This document shows, in pieces, positions 1 to 9,294 of a stretch of 64,000 nt of DNA. The notes below the pieces were generated by a model that was not told the origin of the DNA, did not search any database, and saw only the letters and a list, made by a program, of their open reading frames with translations. Source of the stretch: Lepidostoma basale. Lineage: Eukaryota > Arthropoda > Insecta > Trichoptera > Lepidostomatidae. A program made the translations under genes and the position numbers. Where the stretch lies: the NCBI GenBank assembly GCA_022606425.2, contig JAHDVF020001024.1, positions 620,001 to 684,000 of the forward strand. The letters are read 5' to 3'. Position 1 is the first letter of the stretch. The number at the start of each line of letters is the position of its first letter.

Positions 1-74
1 ATAGCACCTAAATAGTTACCGAGATGGGGCTCACCCGTAGGCTTTATTCCTGTTAAACTATTTTTAGTGCTCAT
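1..74 (-). CDS. trpS: tryptophanyl-tRNA synthetase, N-terminal fragment
   Basis: The first 24 codons of a minus-strand gene run off the left edge. The peptide reads MSTKNSLTGIKPTGEPHLGN and continues YLGA. This is the class I synthetase opening of TrpRS: the GIxPTGxxHxGNYLGA block carries the HIGH-like ATP-binding motif, here PHLGN. Its ATG shares one base with the TGA stop of cca (TGATG), so translation is probably coupled to cca. Only the N-terminus is visible, but this block is diagnostic for TrpRS. Confidence 0.85.
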   Translation of the reverse strand, partial: MSTKNSLTGIKPTGEPHLGNYLGA

Positions 75-1414
75 CATTCTGTTACCTCATTCATCATTTG
101 CTCCGCATAAAAAATTAATTGCTCTTTTGTATTAATTTCTGGATCGGTGAGTACTTGCCTAAGTAATAGGTTAAGAAGTAATCCAATCTGACGACCATCC
201 GTTACCCCTAACTTTATTAGGTCAGATCCATTAATAGCTAATTGACTAATAGTTAAGACTAGAGGCGACATTCTAAGAAGCCTCACTCTATCATATAGCT
301 CATCAATAGAGCTTTTTGGGGTATTTATTTCATGAAAAGTAATCCATTGTCCCTGGACTAAACTAAACCAATCATCTATATATTCTATTCCAATTTTAGC
401 AATAAACCGCCTTACATCACCATCGCTCCATCCACTATGATAATCGCAATATTGATGGCCGATTAAATGGGCTATATGAGTAGTTTTAAGCGTTGATAAC
501 CGATAATCCTTCGCTATTCTTGCAAAAAGTTCTCCACTATCATGTGCTATTTTATCTGATACTGAAGGATCAAAATCACCCTCAAGGCCGATAAAAGCAA
601 ATAATGCAGCAATTCTTGGTAAAATTTTTTGAGGGTTAATAGCGTCTAAACTATAAATTTGATAACTTAAAAAGTCGCTATGATCCTCTCTATTTTGATC
701 ATGGTATAGTCGACACCGATAGAGAGAGGGAAAGAGTAACTCCATCAATCCACAATCTCTCATCAGAAAAAGAGCACGGCCTGCTTGAGGACCAGAACAT
801 AGCTTGAACATCTCTTCAATGACTCTTTCTCTGCTGATAGCTGCAGTACTCGCTAGACTCTTTTTTATAGCCTCATAGCTCTCTGTCTCAAGAGTAAATC
901 CAAACTGAGCCACAAACCGCAAAGCACGTAAAGGGCGTAAACCATCCTCTGAAAAACGTTCTAATGGCTCTCCTATGGCTCTAATTACTCCCTTCTTTAA
1001 ATCAGCCATCCCATTATTGGGATCATAATAGTACTTTTTGATGATGTCGTAGGCAATAGAGTTAATAGTAAAATCACGGCGCTTAAGATCCTCTAAAATA
1101 TTAGGGATAAATTTAATCGAATCAGGGCGTCGACCATCACTGTACTTTCCCTCCGTTCTAAATGTTGTTACCTCAAAATGGGTTCTGTTTTCAATGACTG
1201 TAACCGTACCATGTTTAATTCCAGTTGGGATCACCCGCTTAAAAAGTCTGATGATCTCCTCAGGAATTGCATCAGTAGCAAGATCAAAATCTTTGACCGG
1301 ATGATCCAGTAGGTGGTTCCTCACAGCACCACCAACAAGATAGCATTGGTAGCCACTTGCAGCAAATGTATTAGCTACTTTTTGCAAAGTTTCACTAATC
1401 TCTGGTTGATTCAT
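74..1414 (-). CDS. cca: CCA tRNA nucleotidyltransferase / poly(A) polymerase family
   Basis: A 446-residue class II nucleotidyltransferase that would add or repair the 3' CCA of tRNAs in the cytoplasm. Near residues 24-45 are the LVGGAVRNHLL nucleotide-binding motif and the metal-binding pair DFDLAT. RRDFTINSIAYD near 115 and the ERFSEDGLRPLRALRF block near 150 are the next family motifs. Length fits the CCA/PcnB family. CCA-adding and poly(A) polymerase activities cannot be separated by sequence here. If it is the only family member in the genome, the CCA role is the likelier. The start has a strong GGGGGGAG ribosome site. A candidate promoter (TTGCTA, 17 bp, TAGAAT) lies just upstream at 1433-1461. 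The stop overlaps the trpS start. Confidence 0.85.
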   Translation of the reverse strand: MNQPEISETLQKVANTFAASGYQCYLVGGAVRNHLLDHPVKDFDLATDAIPEEIIRLFKRVIPTGIKHGTVTVIENRTHFEVTTFRTEGKYSDGRRPDSIKFIPNILEDLKRRDFTINSIAYDIIKKYYYDPNNGMADLKKGVIRAIGEPLERFSEDGLRPLRALRFVAQFGFTLETESYEAIKKSLASTAAISRERVIEEMFKLCSGPQAGRALFLMRDCGLMELLFPSLYRCRLYHDQNREDHSDFLSYQIYSLDAINPQKILPRIAALFAFIGLEGDFDPSVSDKIAHDSGELFARIAKDYRLSTLKTTHIAHLIGHQYCDYHSGWSDGDVRRFIAKIGIEYIDDWFSLVQGQWITFHEINTPKSSIDELYDRVRLLRMSPLVLTISQLAINGSDLIKLGVTDGRQIGLLLNLLLRQVLTDPEINTKEQLIFYAEQMMNEVTE

Positions 1415-1432
1415 GTGGCTCCCCCCGTTACT

Positions 1433-1461
1433 ATTCTAACTAAAAAAACAACTATTAGCAA
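1433..1461 (-). promoter_or_regulatory. candidate sigma70 promoter of cca
   Basis: On the minus strand TTGCTA (1456-1461) and TAGAAT (1433-1438) are separated by 17 bp. It lies between the stop of the outer-membrane gene and the cca start. Confidence 0.45.
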
Positions 1462-1467
1462 TATCTG

Positions 1468-3027
1468 CTAATAGTGTAAACTTAGGCCAATATATAGCTC
1501 GTGCTGTGGTTGACCATCACGCGGTGATTGTCCTCTGATATTCTTGTTCATATAGAGAGCATAAAGATCTTCACCTAGGCTCATTCTAATTTGTAACGCT
1601 CGTGCAGCATGTGGATAGATAATAACTTCAACTCCCACGGCATTAAATGGCTCATACCACTCATCTCTAAACTTACGTGATAGCCCGCCATCGTAGAAGA
1701 TAGAGGCATGAACTTCACCTAGAAAAGCCAATCGCCATAGCCAGATGTTCATAACCAAGTCGGTATTCCAGTAGATAATCATATCTCCCTGCATACGATT
1801 ATTCCGAATACCCCTAATAGGTGTCGCTAAATTACGATCATTCTGATCACCAAAAATTGCATAGTTCCAGCCAAATCTTCCCTTTAGCTGAAGGTTTTTG
1901 GTAAGAGGAATAGAGCCATAAAGCGATGCATAAAGAGAAATATTCCATGGATATTGATCAATATCATGACGATGCTGCCCCCCCAAGCCATAGTTTCTAG
2001 CCTTTGCCACATCCAGGGAGTTATGAATCCCTATACTGGCACGGACACCACGAAAAAAATTGTCTTCCCGTTCAACATTTGATAGAGTAAAGCCAGTAGA
2101 AAGATAGGGGAAAAAGCCAGTCCTCTTATCCTTGACCTTGCCATCAAAACGATAATGTGTTACTCCACCTACTGAAGTCGAGTAGCTAAGTGTCCCAAAC
2201 CATGGCACATAGGCTATATCCATCGGTAGGTCAGCATAAATTTTTGATGAAAAATAGTAGGGGTCTTCACCTTTAACACCATAAAATGGAGCTGCTAAAA
2301 TATTGACCGACTCAACAAAGCCTGTGTATATCTTATACTTACTTTTACCCAGCTGCCATGAGGTACTAATACCCGCATCAATATTAAAAACTGACTGCTC
2401 CATATCCCCACTATCGTCAGGAGAGAGGGTTAATCCTCTATAGTTTAGCCCAGTTCCGATGTCAAGGTTCCACTGCTTGTTCTTAATATCAAAGGGTATC
2501 CTTGTACTGGCACCAACATTAAATGAACGATGGCCATGCTCATCCACCTCATAATTGATGCGACCTGTAAAGGTATTCATCGATCCAAAGGCATTGAAGT
2601 GCCACAATCTAATACCTAGCTGCAACCCATCATTAGAGTCATACTTGATGGAAGGCAGACCAAAAAGATTAAAGGCCTCTTCAGCAATAATGACAATAAC
2701 AATCGGTTGACCCTGATCAGTCACCGGAGCACCACCTAAGCGGTAAGTCACCGTCCCCCCTGCTTTAAAAATTCTTAAATCTTTTACATCTTTATCCTTA
2801 CTACCAATAAAGTTATTAAGTGCCTGTAGAGTCTCAAAGCTTGCTCCTCTCTTGAGATCCAAATGATACTCTAAATTTTTTGATTTAGTTCCACCACCAA
2901 AAAAAGATTTATTGCTAATAGTGATCTCTATATCTTCAATAAAAAATTTTGACTGGCCTTGTGCCCTAAGAGTAAATGACGAGATGAGTATCAAAAACAT
3001 GATTATAACTTTTTTATTATCTACCAC
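1468..3027 (-). CDS. Omp85/BamA-superfamily outer-membrane beta-barrel protein
   Basis: A 519-residue exported protein with a hydrophobic signal segment (residues 7-22, ending LRAQGQ). A POTRA-like segment follows at about residues 28-115. The rest is alternating amphipathic strands rich in aromatic and glycine residues, typical of a surface-antigen (D15/TamA/BamA-like) barrel, and the chain ends LYIGLSLHY with a terminal aromatic. It has room for only one POTRA-like domain, so it is shorter than true BamA. Insertion of other barrels is therefore not implied; transport or adhesion are equally possible. The annotated start is GTG; an ATG at about 3000 would still leave a signal peptide. It lies between trhP and cca on the same strand. 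Confidence 0.6.
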   Translation of the reverse strand: MVDNKKVIIMFLILISSFTLRAQGQSKFFIEDIEITISNKSFFGGGTKSKNLEYHLDLKRGASFETLQALNNFIGSKDKDVKDLRIFKAGGTVTYRLGGAPVTDQGQPIVIVIIAEEAFNLFGLPSIKYDSNDGLQLGIRLWHFNAFGSMNTFTGRINYEVDEHGHRSFNVGASTRIPFDIKNKQWNLDIGTGLNYRGLTLSPDDSGDMEQSVFNIDAGISTSWQLGKSKYKIYTGFVESVNILAAPFYGVKGEDPYYFSSKIYADLPMDIAYVPWFGTLSYSTSVGGVTHYRFDGKVKDKRTGFFPYLSTGFTLSNVEREDNFFRGVRASIGIHNSLDVAKARNYGLGGQHRHDIDQYPWNISLYASLYGSIPLTKNLQLKGRFGWNYAIFGDQNDRNLATPIRGIRNNRMQGDMIIYWNTDLVMNIWLWRLAFLGEVHASIFYDGGLSRKFRDEWYEPFNAVGVEVIIYPHAARALQIRMSLGEDLYALYMNKNIRGQSPRDGQPQHELYIGLSLHY

Positions 3028-3062
3028 ACACTACCCACTAACACCAATTTTAATATAAAAAA

Positions 3063-4337
3063 CTAAGGCAAGTAGCCATCACCAACATATTTGCGCGCGA
3101 CAGTAAGCACGGGAGCATTTTGTGGCGTTAAGCCACCTAAAAGAGTCTTAGGGATAAATAAAGATGAATCTTTTTGGCCTGGAGCTAGCCGTTTAACCAC
3201 TGTGCGCTCCCTTCCTTCTATTACTTGATCTAGTTTAACGCCTATATTACTAAATGATGCAGGCAGTAGAAACTCAATCGAGTCACCCTCAAGTACAGGA
3301 TTTTTTAATGTCATCATCAGACCATCACTAAACCACTCTTTAATCATACCAACTGTCCGCCATTGCCCATCACTCACGGCCGAGCCGTAGGTCATCGTAT
3401 CATCACCAGCATTGCCATGAAAAAAAGCCTCTGTGTAGCCACGATGCTGCAACGTCATCAACTCATTCATATAGGGCTTGTAATTAAAATTCAACGGATC
3501 GCTATAATAATCCTTCATAGCATAGCTATAGGCACGTGCTGTTACAGCCGCATAGTACTCATTCTTATTACGTCCCTCAATTTTCAGACTATCAGCCCCT
3601 GCTTCTAAAATTTCACCAAGATAGGGCATGAGACATAAATCTTTACTACTCATTAAGTAAGATCCTTTATCATCCTCCTCAAGAGCAAAAAATTCACCTG
3701 GCCTCATCTCCTCTTCTACGTAGCTTTTGTATTTCCAACGACAACTGTGTGCACATGACCCACGATTGGCTGGCCGTCCATTCATGTGGTTAGAGATGAG
3801 GCATCGACCTGAGTAGGCCATGCACATTGATCCATGGACAAAAACCTCCAGCTTAATGTCGGGGCACTCTTTGCGAATCTGGCAAAACTCTGCAAAGCTA
3901 ACCTCTCTGGCTAAAACACATAAAGATGCGCCAAGCTCTTGCCACATTTTCACGGTCATGCTACTACAAATATTGGCTTGAGTACTAACATGCAGCTCAA
4001 TCTCCGGAGCCATTTTTTTAACATAGCTAAATACCCCCATATCGGCAATAATAATGCCATCGGGCTTGACCGTTTTAATAGTCTCTATAAATTGGGGAAG
4101 CTTTGCAATGTCGCTGTTGCGTGCAAAAAGATTGAGGGTTAAATAAATTTTTTTACCCTCTTGATGCACCAATCGTACTCCAGTGAGTAGATCATCCATA
4201 TTCATACTTGATTTTGACCTTAATGATAGATCAGGGGTTCCAGCATAAATAGCATCTGCCCCATAAAGCAAGGCAGTTTTTAATTTACCCAAACTACCAG
4301 CAGGCATTAAGAGCTCTGCCCTATTTTTTAATTGCAT
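3063..4337 (-). CDS. trhP: peptidase U32 family tRNA hydroxylation protein TrhP (YegQ)-like
   Basis: A 424-residue U32-family protein. The N-terminal block (ELLMPAGSLGKLKTALLYGADAIY, broken here as residues 8-31) is the family opening. Near residues 165-200 come EVFVHGSMCMAYSGRCLISN, then a GRPANRGSCAHSCRW stretch, whose conserved cysteines mark the TrhP/RlhA group. TrhP makes 5-hydroxyuridine at tRNA position 34 from prephenate-derived donors. The family was originally annotated as a collagenase-like protease, and many database labels still say peptidase. Length and the SMCMAYSGRCLISNHMNGR context favour TrhP over the shorter UbiU/UbiV types. Confidence 0.75.
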   Translation of the reverse strand: MQLKNRAELLMPAGSLGKLKTALLYGADAIYAGTPDLSLRSKSSMNMDDLLTGVRLVHQEGKKIYLTLNLFARNSDIAKLPQFIETIKTVKPDGIIIADMGVFSYVKKMAPEIELHVSTQANICSSMTVKMWQELGASLCVLAREVSFAEFCQIRKECPDIKLEVFVHGSMCMAYSGRCLISNHMNGRPANRGSCAHSCRWKYKSYVEEEMRPGEFFALEEDDKGSYLMSSKDLCLMPYLGEILEAGADSLKIEGRNKNEYYAAVTARAYSYAMKDYYSDPLNFNYKPYMNELMTLQHRGYTEAFFHGNAGDDTMTYGSAVSDGQWRTVGMIKEWFSDGLMMTLKNPVLEGDSIEFLLPASFSNIGVKLDQVIEGRERTVVKRLAPGQKDSSLFIPKTLLGGLTPQNAPVLTVARKYVGDGYLP

Positions 4338-4409
4338 GCAAGCATTATAGACTATCCCACTCTATTATACAATCATTGATTCACCTATTTATATTTTTTT
4401 TGACCTTGC

Positions 4410-4438
4410 TTGACACTAGCCTCCGTTAGTGCTATTAT
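4410..4438 (+). promoter_or_regulatory. sigma70 promoter of the GNAT gene
   Basis: A perfect TTGACA (4410-4415), 17-bp spacer and TATTAT (4433-4438), the -10 box preceded by GC. Initiation would fall near 4445, giving a leader of about 27 nt before the ATG at 4472. Confidence 0.75.
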
Positions 4439-4471
4439 ATTTAATCTATTAAAGTTGAGGTAGATCCTTCT

Positions 4472-5110
4472 ATGTCGATCCTAATCAGAGAGGCAAAGCC
4501 AACTGACGCTAAAGAGACAGTCAAGTTGATTTATTCTGCCTATGGTGAGTTTGCGAACCTTATCTGTGCATCACAAAATAGTGAACTTATTTTAAATCGT
4601 CTAGCTCACTATTTTAGTTACTCAAAACCTACCATGGTGCATTACAGCCACTATTCACTTCTCGTTGAGTCGGAGACTAACCAAGTTATTGGAGCGGTAG
4701 GATGCCTCCGTGGCGATTTTATTCCAATTTTCTATATGAACCTTGCCGAGGCATTAGCCCAAATGGGTGGACAAATAGACGAAGAAATTCAAAAAAGTAT
4801 CCGTGCTGTTGTTCAAACACGTGAAGCACTTGATGATGAGTTCTATCTTGATGTTCTTGCCATTGATCCTCAATTTCAGGGAAATGGCTACGCAGATTTA
4901 TTAATGGATGAGGCCGTTCGTCGAGGTAACCTTACCAACCTACCCTATCTTGTATTACTGGCACGTAATAATCTTATTAATTTCTATCTTGGTAAGGGTT
5001 TTAGTTTTCACAAGAGACGTATTGTTGGCTATATTGAATATAATGTTTTATACAAAAGACTTAAAGCCCCTCTTTCAGATGATGACGAACTTCTCGTTTA
5101 TCCCAAGTAA
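4472..5110 (+). CDS. GNAT-family N-acetyltransferase
   Basis: A 212-residue GCN5-related acetyltransferase. The acetyl-CoA motif A region is at about residues 128-160: LDVLAIDPQFQGNGYADLLM, with the Q-x-QGNGYA pyrophosphate-binding loop. The last part (NLINFYLGKGF) matches the motif B region (FYxxxGF). The substrate cannot be predicted. The N-terminal REAKPTDAKETVKLIY is typical of the fold. It is an isolated plus-strand gene with its own strong promoter. Its last 50 bp overlap the 3' end of the convergent Maf gene. Confidence 0.8.
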   Translation: MSILIREAKPTDAKETVKLIYSAYGEFANLICASQNSELILNRLAHYFSYSKPTMVHYSHYSLLVESETNQVIGAVGCLRGDFIPIFYMNLAEALAQMGGQIDEEIQKSIRAVVQTREALDDEFYLDVLAIDPQFQGNGYADLLMDEAVRRGNLTNLPYLVLLARNNLINFYLGKGFSFHKRRIVGYIEYNVLYKRLKAPLSDDDELLVYPK

Positions 5111-6377
5111 GAGGTTGAGTTAGCTCTTTAAGTAGATGGAGGCTACCATTTTCAAGCTGTAAAGTGCAGCCTATCGCTTTTTTCAACTGTTTAAGGCCAC
5201 TATAATCAGAATTATTAATTAACTGTGCATAGTTCTCTAAGATATCATCACTATAAATCATCCCCTCTATTGAGTGATTTAATATTTTTAAAGGGCGCTT
5301 TAAGTTATTGATGGTTGATGGCCATGGGTTGAGGCGTGTTGAGGTTATAAGACTATCCTCATGGCTATAGCAACCATTGGCGTGACTTTTATGAACAAAA
5401 TATGAAAAATCGAAGCCACATAGATAGATTAACTTAGTATGCTTTGCGATAAGATAGCCTATAGCTGACACAGCCACACTGCCCAAAGGAGGTAGTGACG
5501 TGATATCCATATGTTTTAAGCGATCGAACAAATTGGACTGGATAAACTCACTAAAAAATATCGCCTTTTTACCTGATGTCATTCGAGATGTTGCACGGTG
5601 AGCAGAAAGATCATAAATAAGAGGGATATCTAAGTTAACACAGCTATAAAAATCGCGTAAATTATAGTATCCTCCCTCTAACGCAAAGATGGCATCTGCC
5701 TTTAATCCATGCTTGACTAACACCGGTAAAGCGGTATCAACAACTAAAAGCCGATAGCATGATCTATATTTTTTTAAGTCATCAATACAGCCATCCAATG
5801 ATGGTCCTGCAGCAACAAGAACAACAGGATCATTATAGAGCAATGGCTCATAAATAGTATCTAACTGCTCAATATTAAAAGCTATATTCCTTAGCCAACG
5901 CTTACTATTTTTAGCAAGCATGTATCGATTTCTATTACTATTTTTTAAAAAATTAGTGACATATTGAAAAAATTTATCATAAAAGTCTTGATTGAGTCGG
6001 TAGCCAGCATTAAATGTTACCATAACAGTATGATCAAAATGTTCAGCTAGTTCACTCAGTTTTATGCTCGATAGCTCACGAGTAGCATCAACAAAGAGCA
6101 TTTTAGGGTGGCTATAGCTCTTGAGTTGCCTTAGTGTAAAATCGTTAAGCTCTGCATCACGCTCACAAGCAAGACAAAAAGAATTTTCTGGTAAACCCCG
6201 TAATAGTAGATCTAATCCATAGCCCAATAAAGGGGATGGGCAGAGATAGAGTGTCCTATCTCTGACAATGGGTAAATTATCACTAGCCTTTCCCCTAGGG
6301 TTTTTTGATGAATAGAGCCACTGATCTCGGTACTTTACGGAAAGCTCACCATTAGTAGCCTCAACGAGGTCAATCAA
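5061..6377 (-). CDS. motility-associated factor (Maf/DUF115) glycosyltransferase-like protein
   Basis: A 438-residue protein with the DUF115 core: DPVVLVAAGPSLDGCIDDLK near residue 185, VVDTALPVLVKHGLKADAIF near 213, and a GSVAVSA block near 305. This matches the family of flagellin-modifying Maf proteins (6-hydroxymethylpterin-pyrophosphokinase-like fold), which glycosylate flagellin in other bacteria. A role in FlaB modification is therefore plausible but inferred. A second, longer family member lies at 37525-39306. The ATG overlaps the stop of the upstream chaperone gene by 4 bp (ATGA), implying coupling. The 3' end overlaps the GNAT gene by 50 bp. Confidence 0.7.
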   Translation of the reverse strand: MIDLVEATNGELSVKYRDQWLYSSKNPRGKASDNLPIVRDRTLYLCPSPLLGYGLDLLLRGLPENSFCLACERDAELNDFTLRQLKSYSHPKMLFVDATRELSSIKLSELAEHFDHTVMVTFNAGYRLNQDFYDKFFQYVTNFLKNSNRNRYMLAKNSKRWLRNIAFNIEQLDTIYEPLLYNDPVVLVAAGPSLDGCIDDLKKYRSCYRLLVVDTALPVLVKHGLKADAIFALEGGYYNLRDFYSCVNLDIPLIYDLSAHRATSRMTSGKKAIFFSEFIQSNLFDRLKHMDITSLPPLGSVAVSAIGYLIAKHTKLIYLCGFDFSYFVHKSHANGCYSHEDSLITSTRLNPWPSTINNLKRPLKILNHSIEGMIYSDDILENYAQLINNSDYSGLKQLKKAIGCTLQLENGSLHLLKELTQPLTWDKREVRHHLKEGL

Positions 6378-7915
6378 TCATGATCATGGCCATCATGGCT
6401 ACCATCTACGCCAGTGCCTTTATTAAAACGTGCAAATGTTTTATCGAAATTATCATGATATCTTTTTGATTCTGCAAGCCTCTTTGATAGAGATGCACGA
6501 TAGTTACTCTCTATATAGCGCTCCATATCTATATTCTTGCTGGACTGAGCCTCTATAGGTTGATCATCAATCAGTTTAAGCCTAATAACGGCAAAAGTAT
6601 CATCACTTACAATAATTGATGGTGATAGCCTGTCAGGCTCAAGGCGAAAGGCTTCAACAAATAAACTTCTACTTTTCAATAATGACTGTGCAAGACCACC
6701 CCTCTCATTAATAAAATTATCTTTAAACCGCTCTAGATGCTCTGTATAGGGATAGTCCGATGGTTGCTGATAGGCCCCACTCTCCATATTATAAAGAGGG
6801 CCTATATTTTTTATGCTTAATGCCCTACCACCTAGTTGAATGCTACTTTGATTGAAATCATTCAAATCAATATTACTGCTTACCTCAGTAAAATAGTCAC
6901 TGACAAGGGTTTTTTCATAGCTCAGTAGATAGTTTTTTACAATACTCATCTCTTCCGTACTGTCGATATTTAACGCAATAGGCTGAGATTTTGCACGATA
7001 GATGGCAAAGTTTTTGTTATTACCTTTAAGCTCCACCGGCTTGCTTATCTCTCCCGTATTTAGTCCAATAATTAATTCTGCATCACTTTTTTTAGCCAAG
7101 CTATCAGTTAACTCGTAGAAATATGGAAGAGAGTCACTCCCTATTTCTTCTGGTATGATGGTTACAGTGCGAAGATCTTCAAATGTTTGATCATTATTAG
7201 CAATTCTTTTATGGGCTACCTGAGCATCCTTTTGACTGCTAAAGACAATACGATCTAGCTCGATTTTTCTAAATAGGTCGATATTTCTCTCTGCAAAATC
7301 AACTACTTTTGCCTCAGGATAGTCACCACCATAAAAAATAGCGACCTCAAATCCCTTCATACTTGTCGCAGGGTTTAGCATAAAGTTTAACATATTCTGA
7401 CTGCGTAAAATATTGCCTGTTATAGCCTTTTCATAGTGATTAATAGCAATGTTTTGGCTAATATCTTTAATTGCTTGTTGCTTTCTAGCATCAGAAAACC
7501 TAGCAAAAGCAGTTCGATCAAACGTACCATCATTTTTTGTAAACTCACCCTTTAAAATATCGACTGCCTCTCTTTGACTGACCGCAATACCCGCCCTACG
7601 AGCCTCATCAATCCTAGCGGCACGGTTCATCGACTCAGTAAAAGCTAGCCGCCAAATTACCGAGGAATCAATATTAAATTGTTGATACTGCTGGGTTAAT
7701 TGCATGGCTTGTGCCACAAAATAGCTGTCGGGACTTGAAATAACACTCTCCTTGCCATATCTACCAAATTCCATGACCATGCTTCCACCAGAGCCTACAT
7801 CTGAGGCTGGGAGAAAGACAAATGCCACCAGTATCACACCAAGTAGTACTATTGATCCGATACTAGCAAAAATATTTTTTTGGTTAGTCGTGCTATTTTC
7901 CTTGTTTATTGCCAT
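6374..7915 (-). CDS. SurA/PpiD-like membrane-anchored periplasmic chaperone
   Basis: A 513-residue protein with one N-terminal membrane anchor (about residues 15-36, IGSIVLLGVILVAFVFLP), followed by a long periplasmic helical domain. The stretch IWRLAFTESMNRAARIDEAR then GIAVSQREAVDIL (residues 85-120) is the SurA_N/PpiD chaperone pattern. A parvulin PPIase domain would occupy about 215-310 (LDRIVFSSQKDAQVAHKRIA), but it is weak, so isomerase activity is uncertain. The family helps outer-membrane and periplasmic proteins fold. An unusual histidine/aspartate-rich tail (DGSHDGHDHD) could bind metal. Transcription starts from a strong promoter just upstream and continues into the Maf gene. Confidence 0.65.
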   Translation of the reverse strand: MAINKENSTTNQKNIFASIGSIVLLGVILVAFVFLPASDVGSGGSMVMEFGRYGKESVISSPDSYFVAQAMQLTQQYQQFNIDSSVIWRLAFTESMNRAARIDEARRAGIAVSQREAVDILKGEFTKNDGTFDRTAFARFSDARKQQAIKDISQNIAINHYEKAITGNILRSQNMLNFMLNPATSMKGFEVAIFYGGDYPEAKVVDFAERNIDLFRKIELDRIVFSSQKDAQVAHKRIANNDQTFEDLRTVTIIPEEIGSDSLPYFYELTDSLAKKSDAELIIGLNTGEISKPVELKGNNKNFAIYRAKSQPIALNIDSTEEMSIVKNYLLSYEKTLVSDYFTEVSSNIDLNDFNQSSIQLGGRALSIKNIGPLYNMESGAYQQPSDYPYTEHLERFKDNFINERGGLAQSLLKSRSLFVEAFRLEPDRLSPSIIVSDDTFAVIRLKLIDDQPIEAQSSKNIDMERYIESNYRASLSKRLAESKRYHDNFDKTFARFNKGTGVDGSHDGHDHD

Positions 7916-7947
7916 TTTATCATCCTAAAAAGTAATTTATTTTATCT

Positions 7948-7976
7948 AGAATAGCCACTCAATTCTATTGTGTCAA
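7948..7976 (-). promoter_or_regulatory. sigma70 promoter of the chaperone-Maf operon
   Basis: On the minus strand TTGACA (7971-7976), 17 bp, TATTCT (7948-7953), with GC directly before the -10 box. It lies 33 bp upstream of the ATG. Confidence 0.7.
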
Positions 7977-7985
7977 TAGCCAAAG

Positions 7986-9284
7986 CTATAATACGGCAAT
8001 AGCTGCACCTAACAAGCTGGCATCTTGTATATGAACAATTTCATAGTAGCGTAGATGATCATCGGTTAAATAGTGGTTTAAAAATGATTCAATCCGCTGT
8101 GCAAGATGCCTCATTTGCTGATATGTTGTCCCGTCAATATTGATACAGATGGGTAACAAGGGACTTCTACCTTTGTCGCTCTTTAAAATTGCTGCACAAA
8201 TACTAATCGCTGCTAGTTTAGCTGTACGCGTTACAAGGTCATCAAAAAGCAGATAGAGCAGCTCTACCTCATTGTGCGATGCCTCATCCAGTGCTAAAGC
8301 TAGCTTATGAGCCTTGTTAGAGGGGTTAGCAAGAAAAGCACTAATATCTTGTGTCTCAATGGTATCGGCAATATTTTTTAATTTGGCTACTGTTTTACTA
8401 CTAAACAGGCTACAGTCATTAATAAAGCCAATCATGCTTTCCTTCATTAAATCGCCTAGGTAGGCACCCGCAATCATCTTTTCATAAATTGACTTTCCTT
8501 TACCGGGGCGCTTTTCATCAGCTAAAATATCAAACTCACCCTGCTCAATTTTATCAAAAAGTCCCGACTCAATATTAACTACCTGCGACTCACCCATGCG
8601 ATGCCCTTTAATCAAGGTGGATTGCTCTTCGTAAGCACTGTTAATGCCAGTACCTAAAATAAAGCCGATATAGCCATCATAAGAACGTTGATGATGCAAG
8701 AGTCCTGTCAGTAACGTTGTGACCGTATCATTGAGAACGGTGATTACATGGCCTGATGGAGCCCCTAGATGCCTTAGAGCCTTACGTAACCCTTCCCCCA
8801 ACAGCTGCCCCACCACCTCAGAGGCCTTTATCTCCTTACTAAAGGTGATCACACGTCCATCACCGTTGTTTAAAATTTCAGCGGGGTAGCTAAAGCAAAA
8901 ACCTATTGCATCACTTTGATCAGCAATATCAGTAATTTGCTGGGCAATAATATTGAAAAAATCATTCTTCGACACCTCAACATCTAGCCCAGGCATGGCA
9001 CATTTCTTAAACGACTCAATAACAGGCTTTCGGTCATCATCAAAGCTAACCAATGCCGTTCTAAAATTTGTGCCCCCCGCATCAATAACAATCACCTTTT
9101 TGTTGAGCCTCATTGATTGCTTGGCCGTAATATAGGTAGGAAGCATCAATAGTGAGCTGCTCTCATCGTTAAGAGCCAGCCTCATCTCGCTAAGGAAAAG
9201 GTTTACGCAACGATCCATATCAATTTGCTCGGCATGCATATGATAGTTCTTTAAAAATAGGTCAACCATCTCTTGATTGGTCAT
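7986..9284 (-). CDS. hxk: hexokinase
   Basis: A 432-residue hexokinase of the eukaryote-like/Treponema type, phosphorylating glucose to glucose-6-phosphate. VIDAGGTNFRTALVSF near residue 71 is the phosphate-1 (DxGGTxxR) ATP-binding motif, GFCFSYPAE near 148 is the sugar-binding SFPxx block, and LNDTVTTLLTG near 183 carries the catalytic aspartate (LNDT). GFILGTGINSAYEE near 208 is the GTGxN motif. It supplies glucose-6-phosphate to the isomerase encoded at 30371-31936. It is the last gene of a minus-strand run with sua5 and the ZIP gene. Confidence 0.85.
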   Translation of the reverse strand: MTNQEMVDLFLKNYHMHAEQIDMDRCVNLFLSEMRLALNDESSSLLMLPTYITAKQSMRLNKKVIVIDAGGTNFRTALVSFDDDRKPVIESFKKCAMPGLDVEVSKNDFFNIIAQQITDIADQSDAIGFCFSYPAEILNNGDGRVITFSKEIKASEVVGQLLGEGLRKALRHLGAPSGHVITVLNDTVTTLLTGLLHHQRSYDGYIGFILGTGINSAYEEQSTLIKGHRMGESQVVNIESGLFDKIEQGEFDILADEKRPGKGKSIYEKMIAGAYLGDLMKESMIGFINDCSLFSSKTVAKLKNIADTIETQDISAFLANPSNKAHKLALALDEASHNEVELLYLLFDDLVTRTAKLAAISICAAILKSDKGRSPLLPICINIDGTTYQQMRHLAQRIESFLNHYLTDDHLRYYEIVHIQDASLLGAAIAVL

Positions 9285-9294
9285 TTAGTACCTC

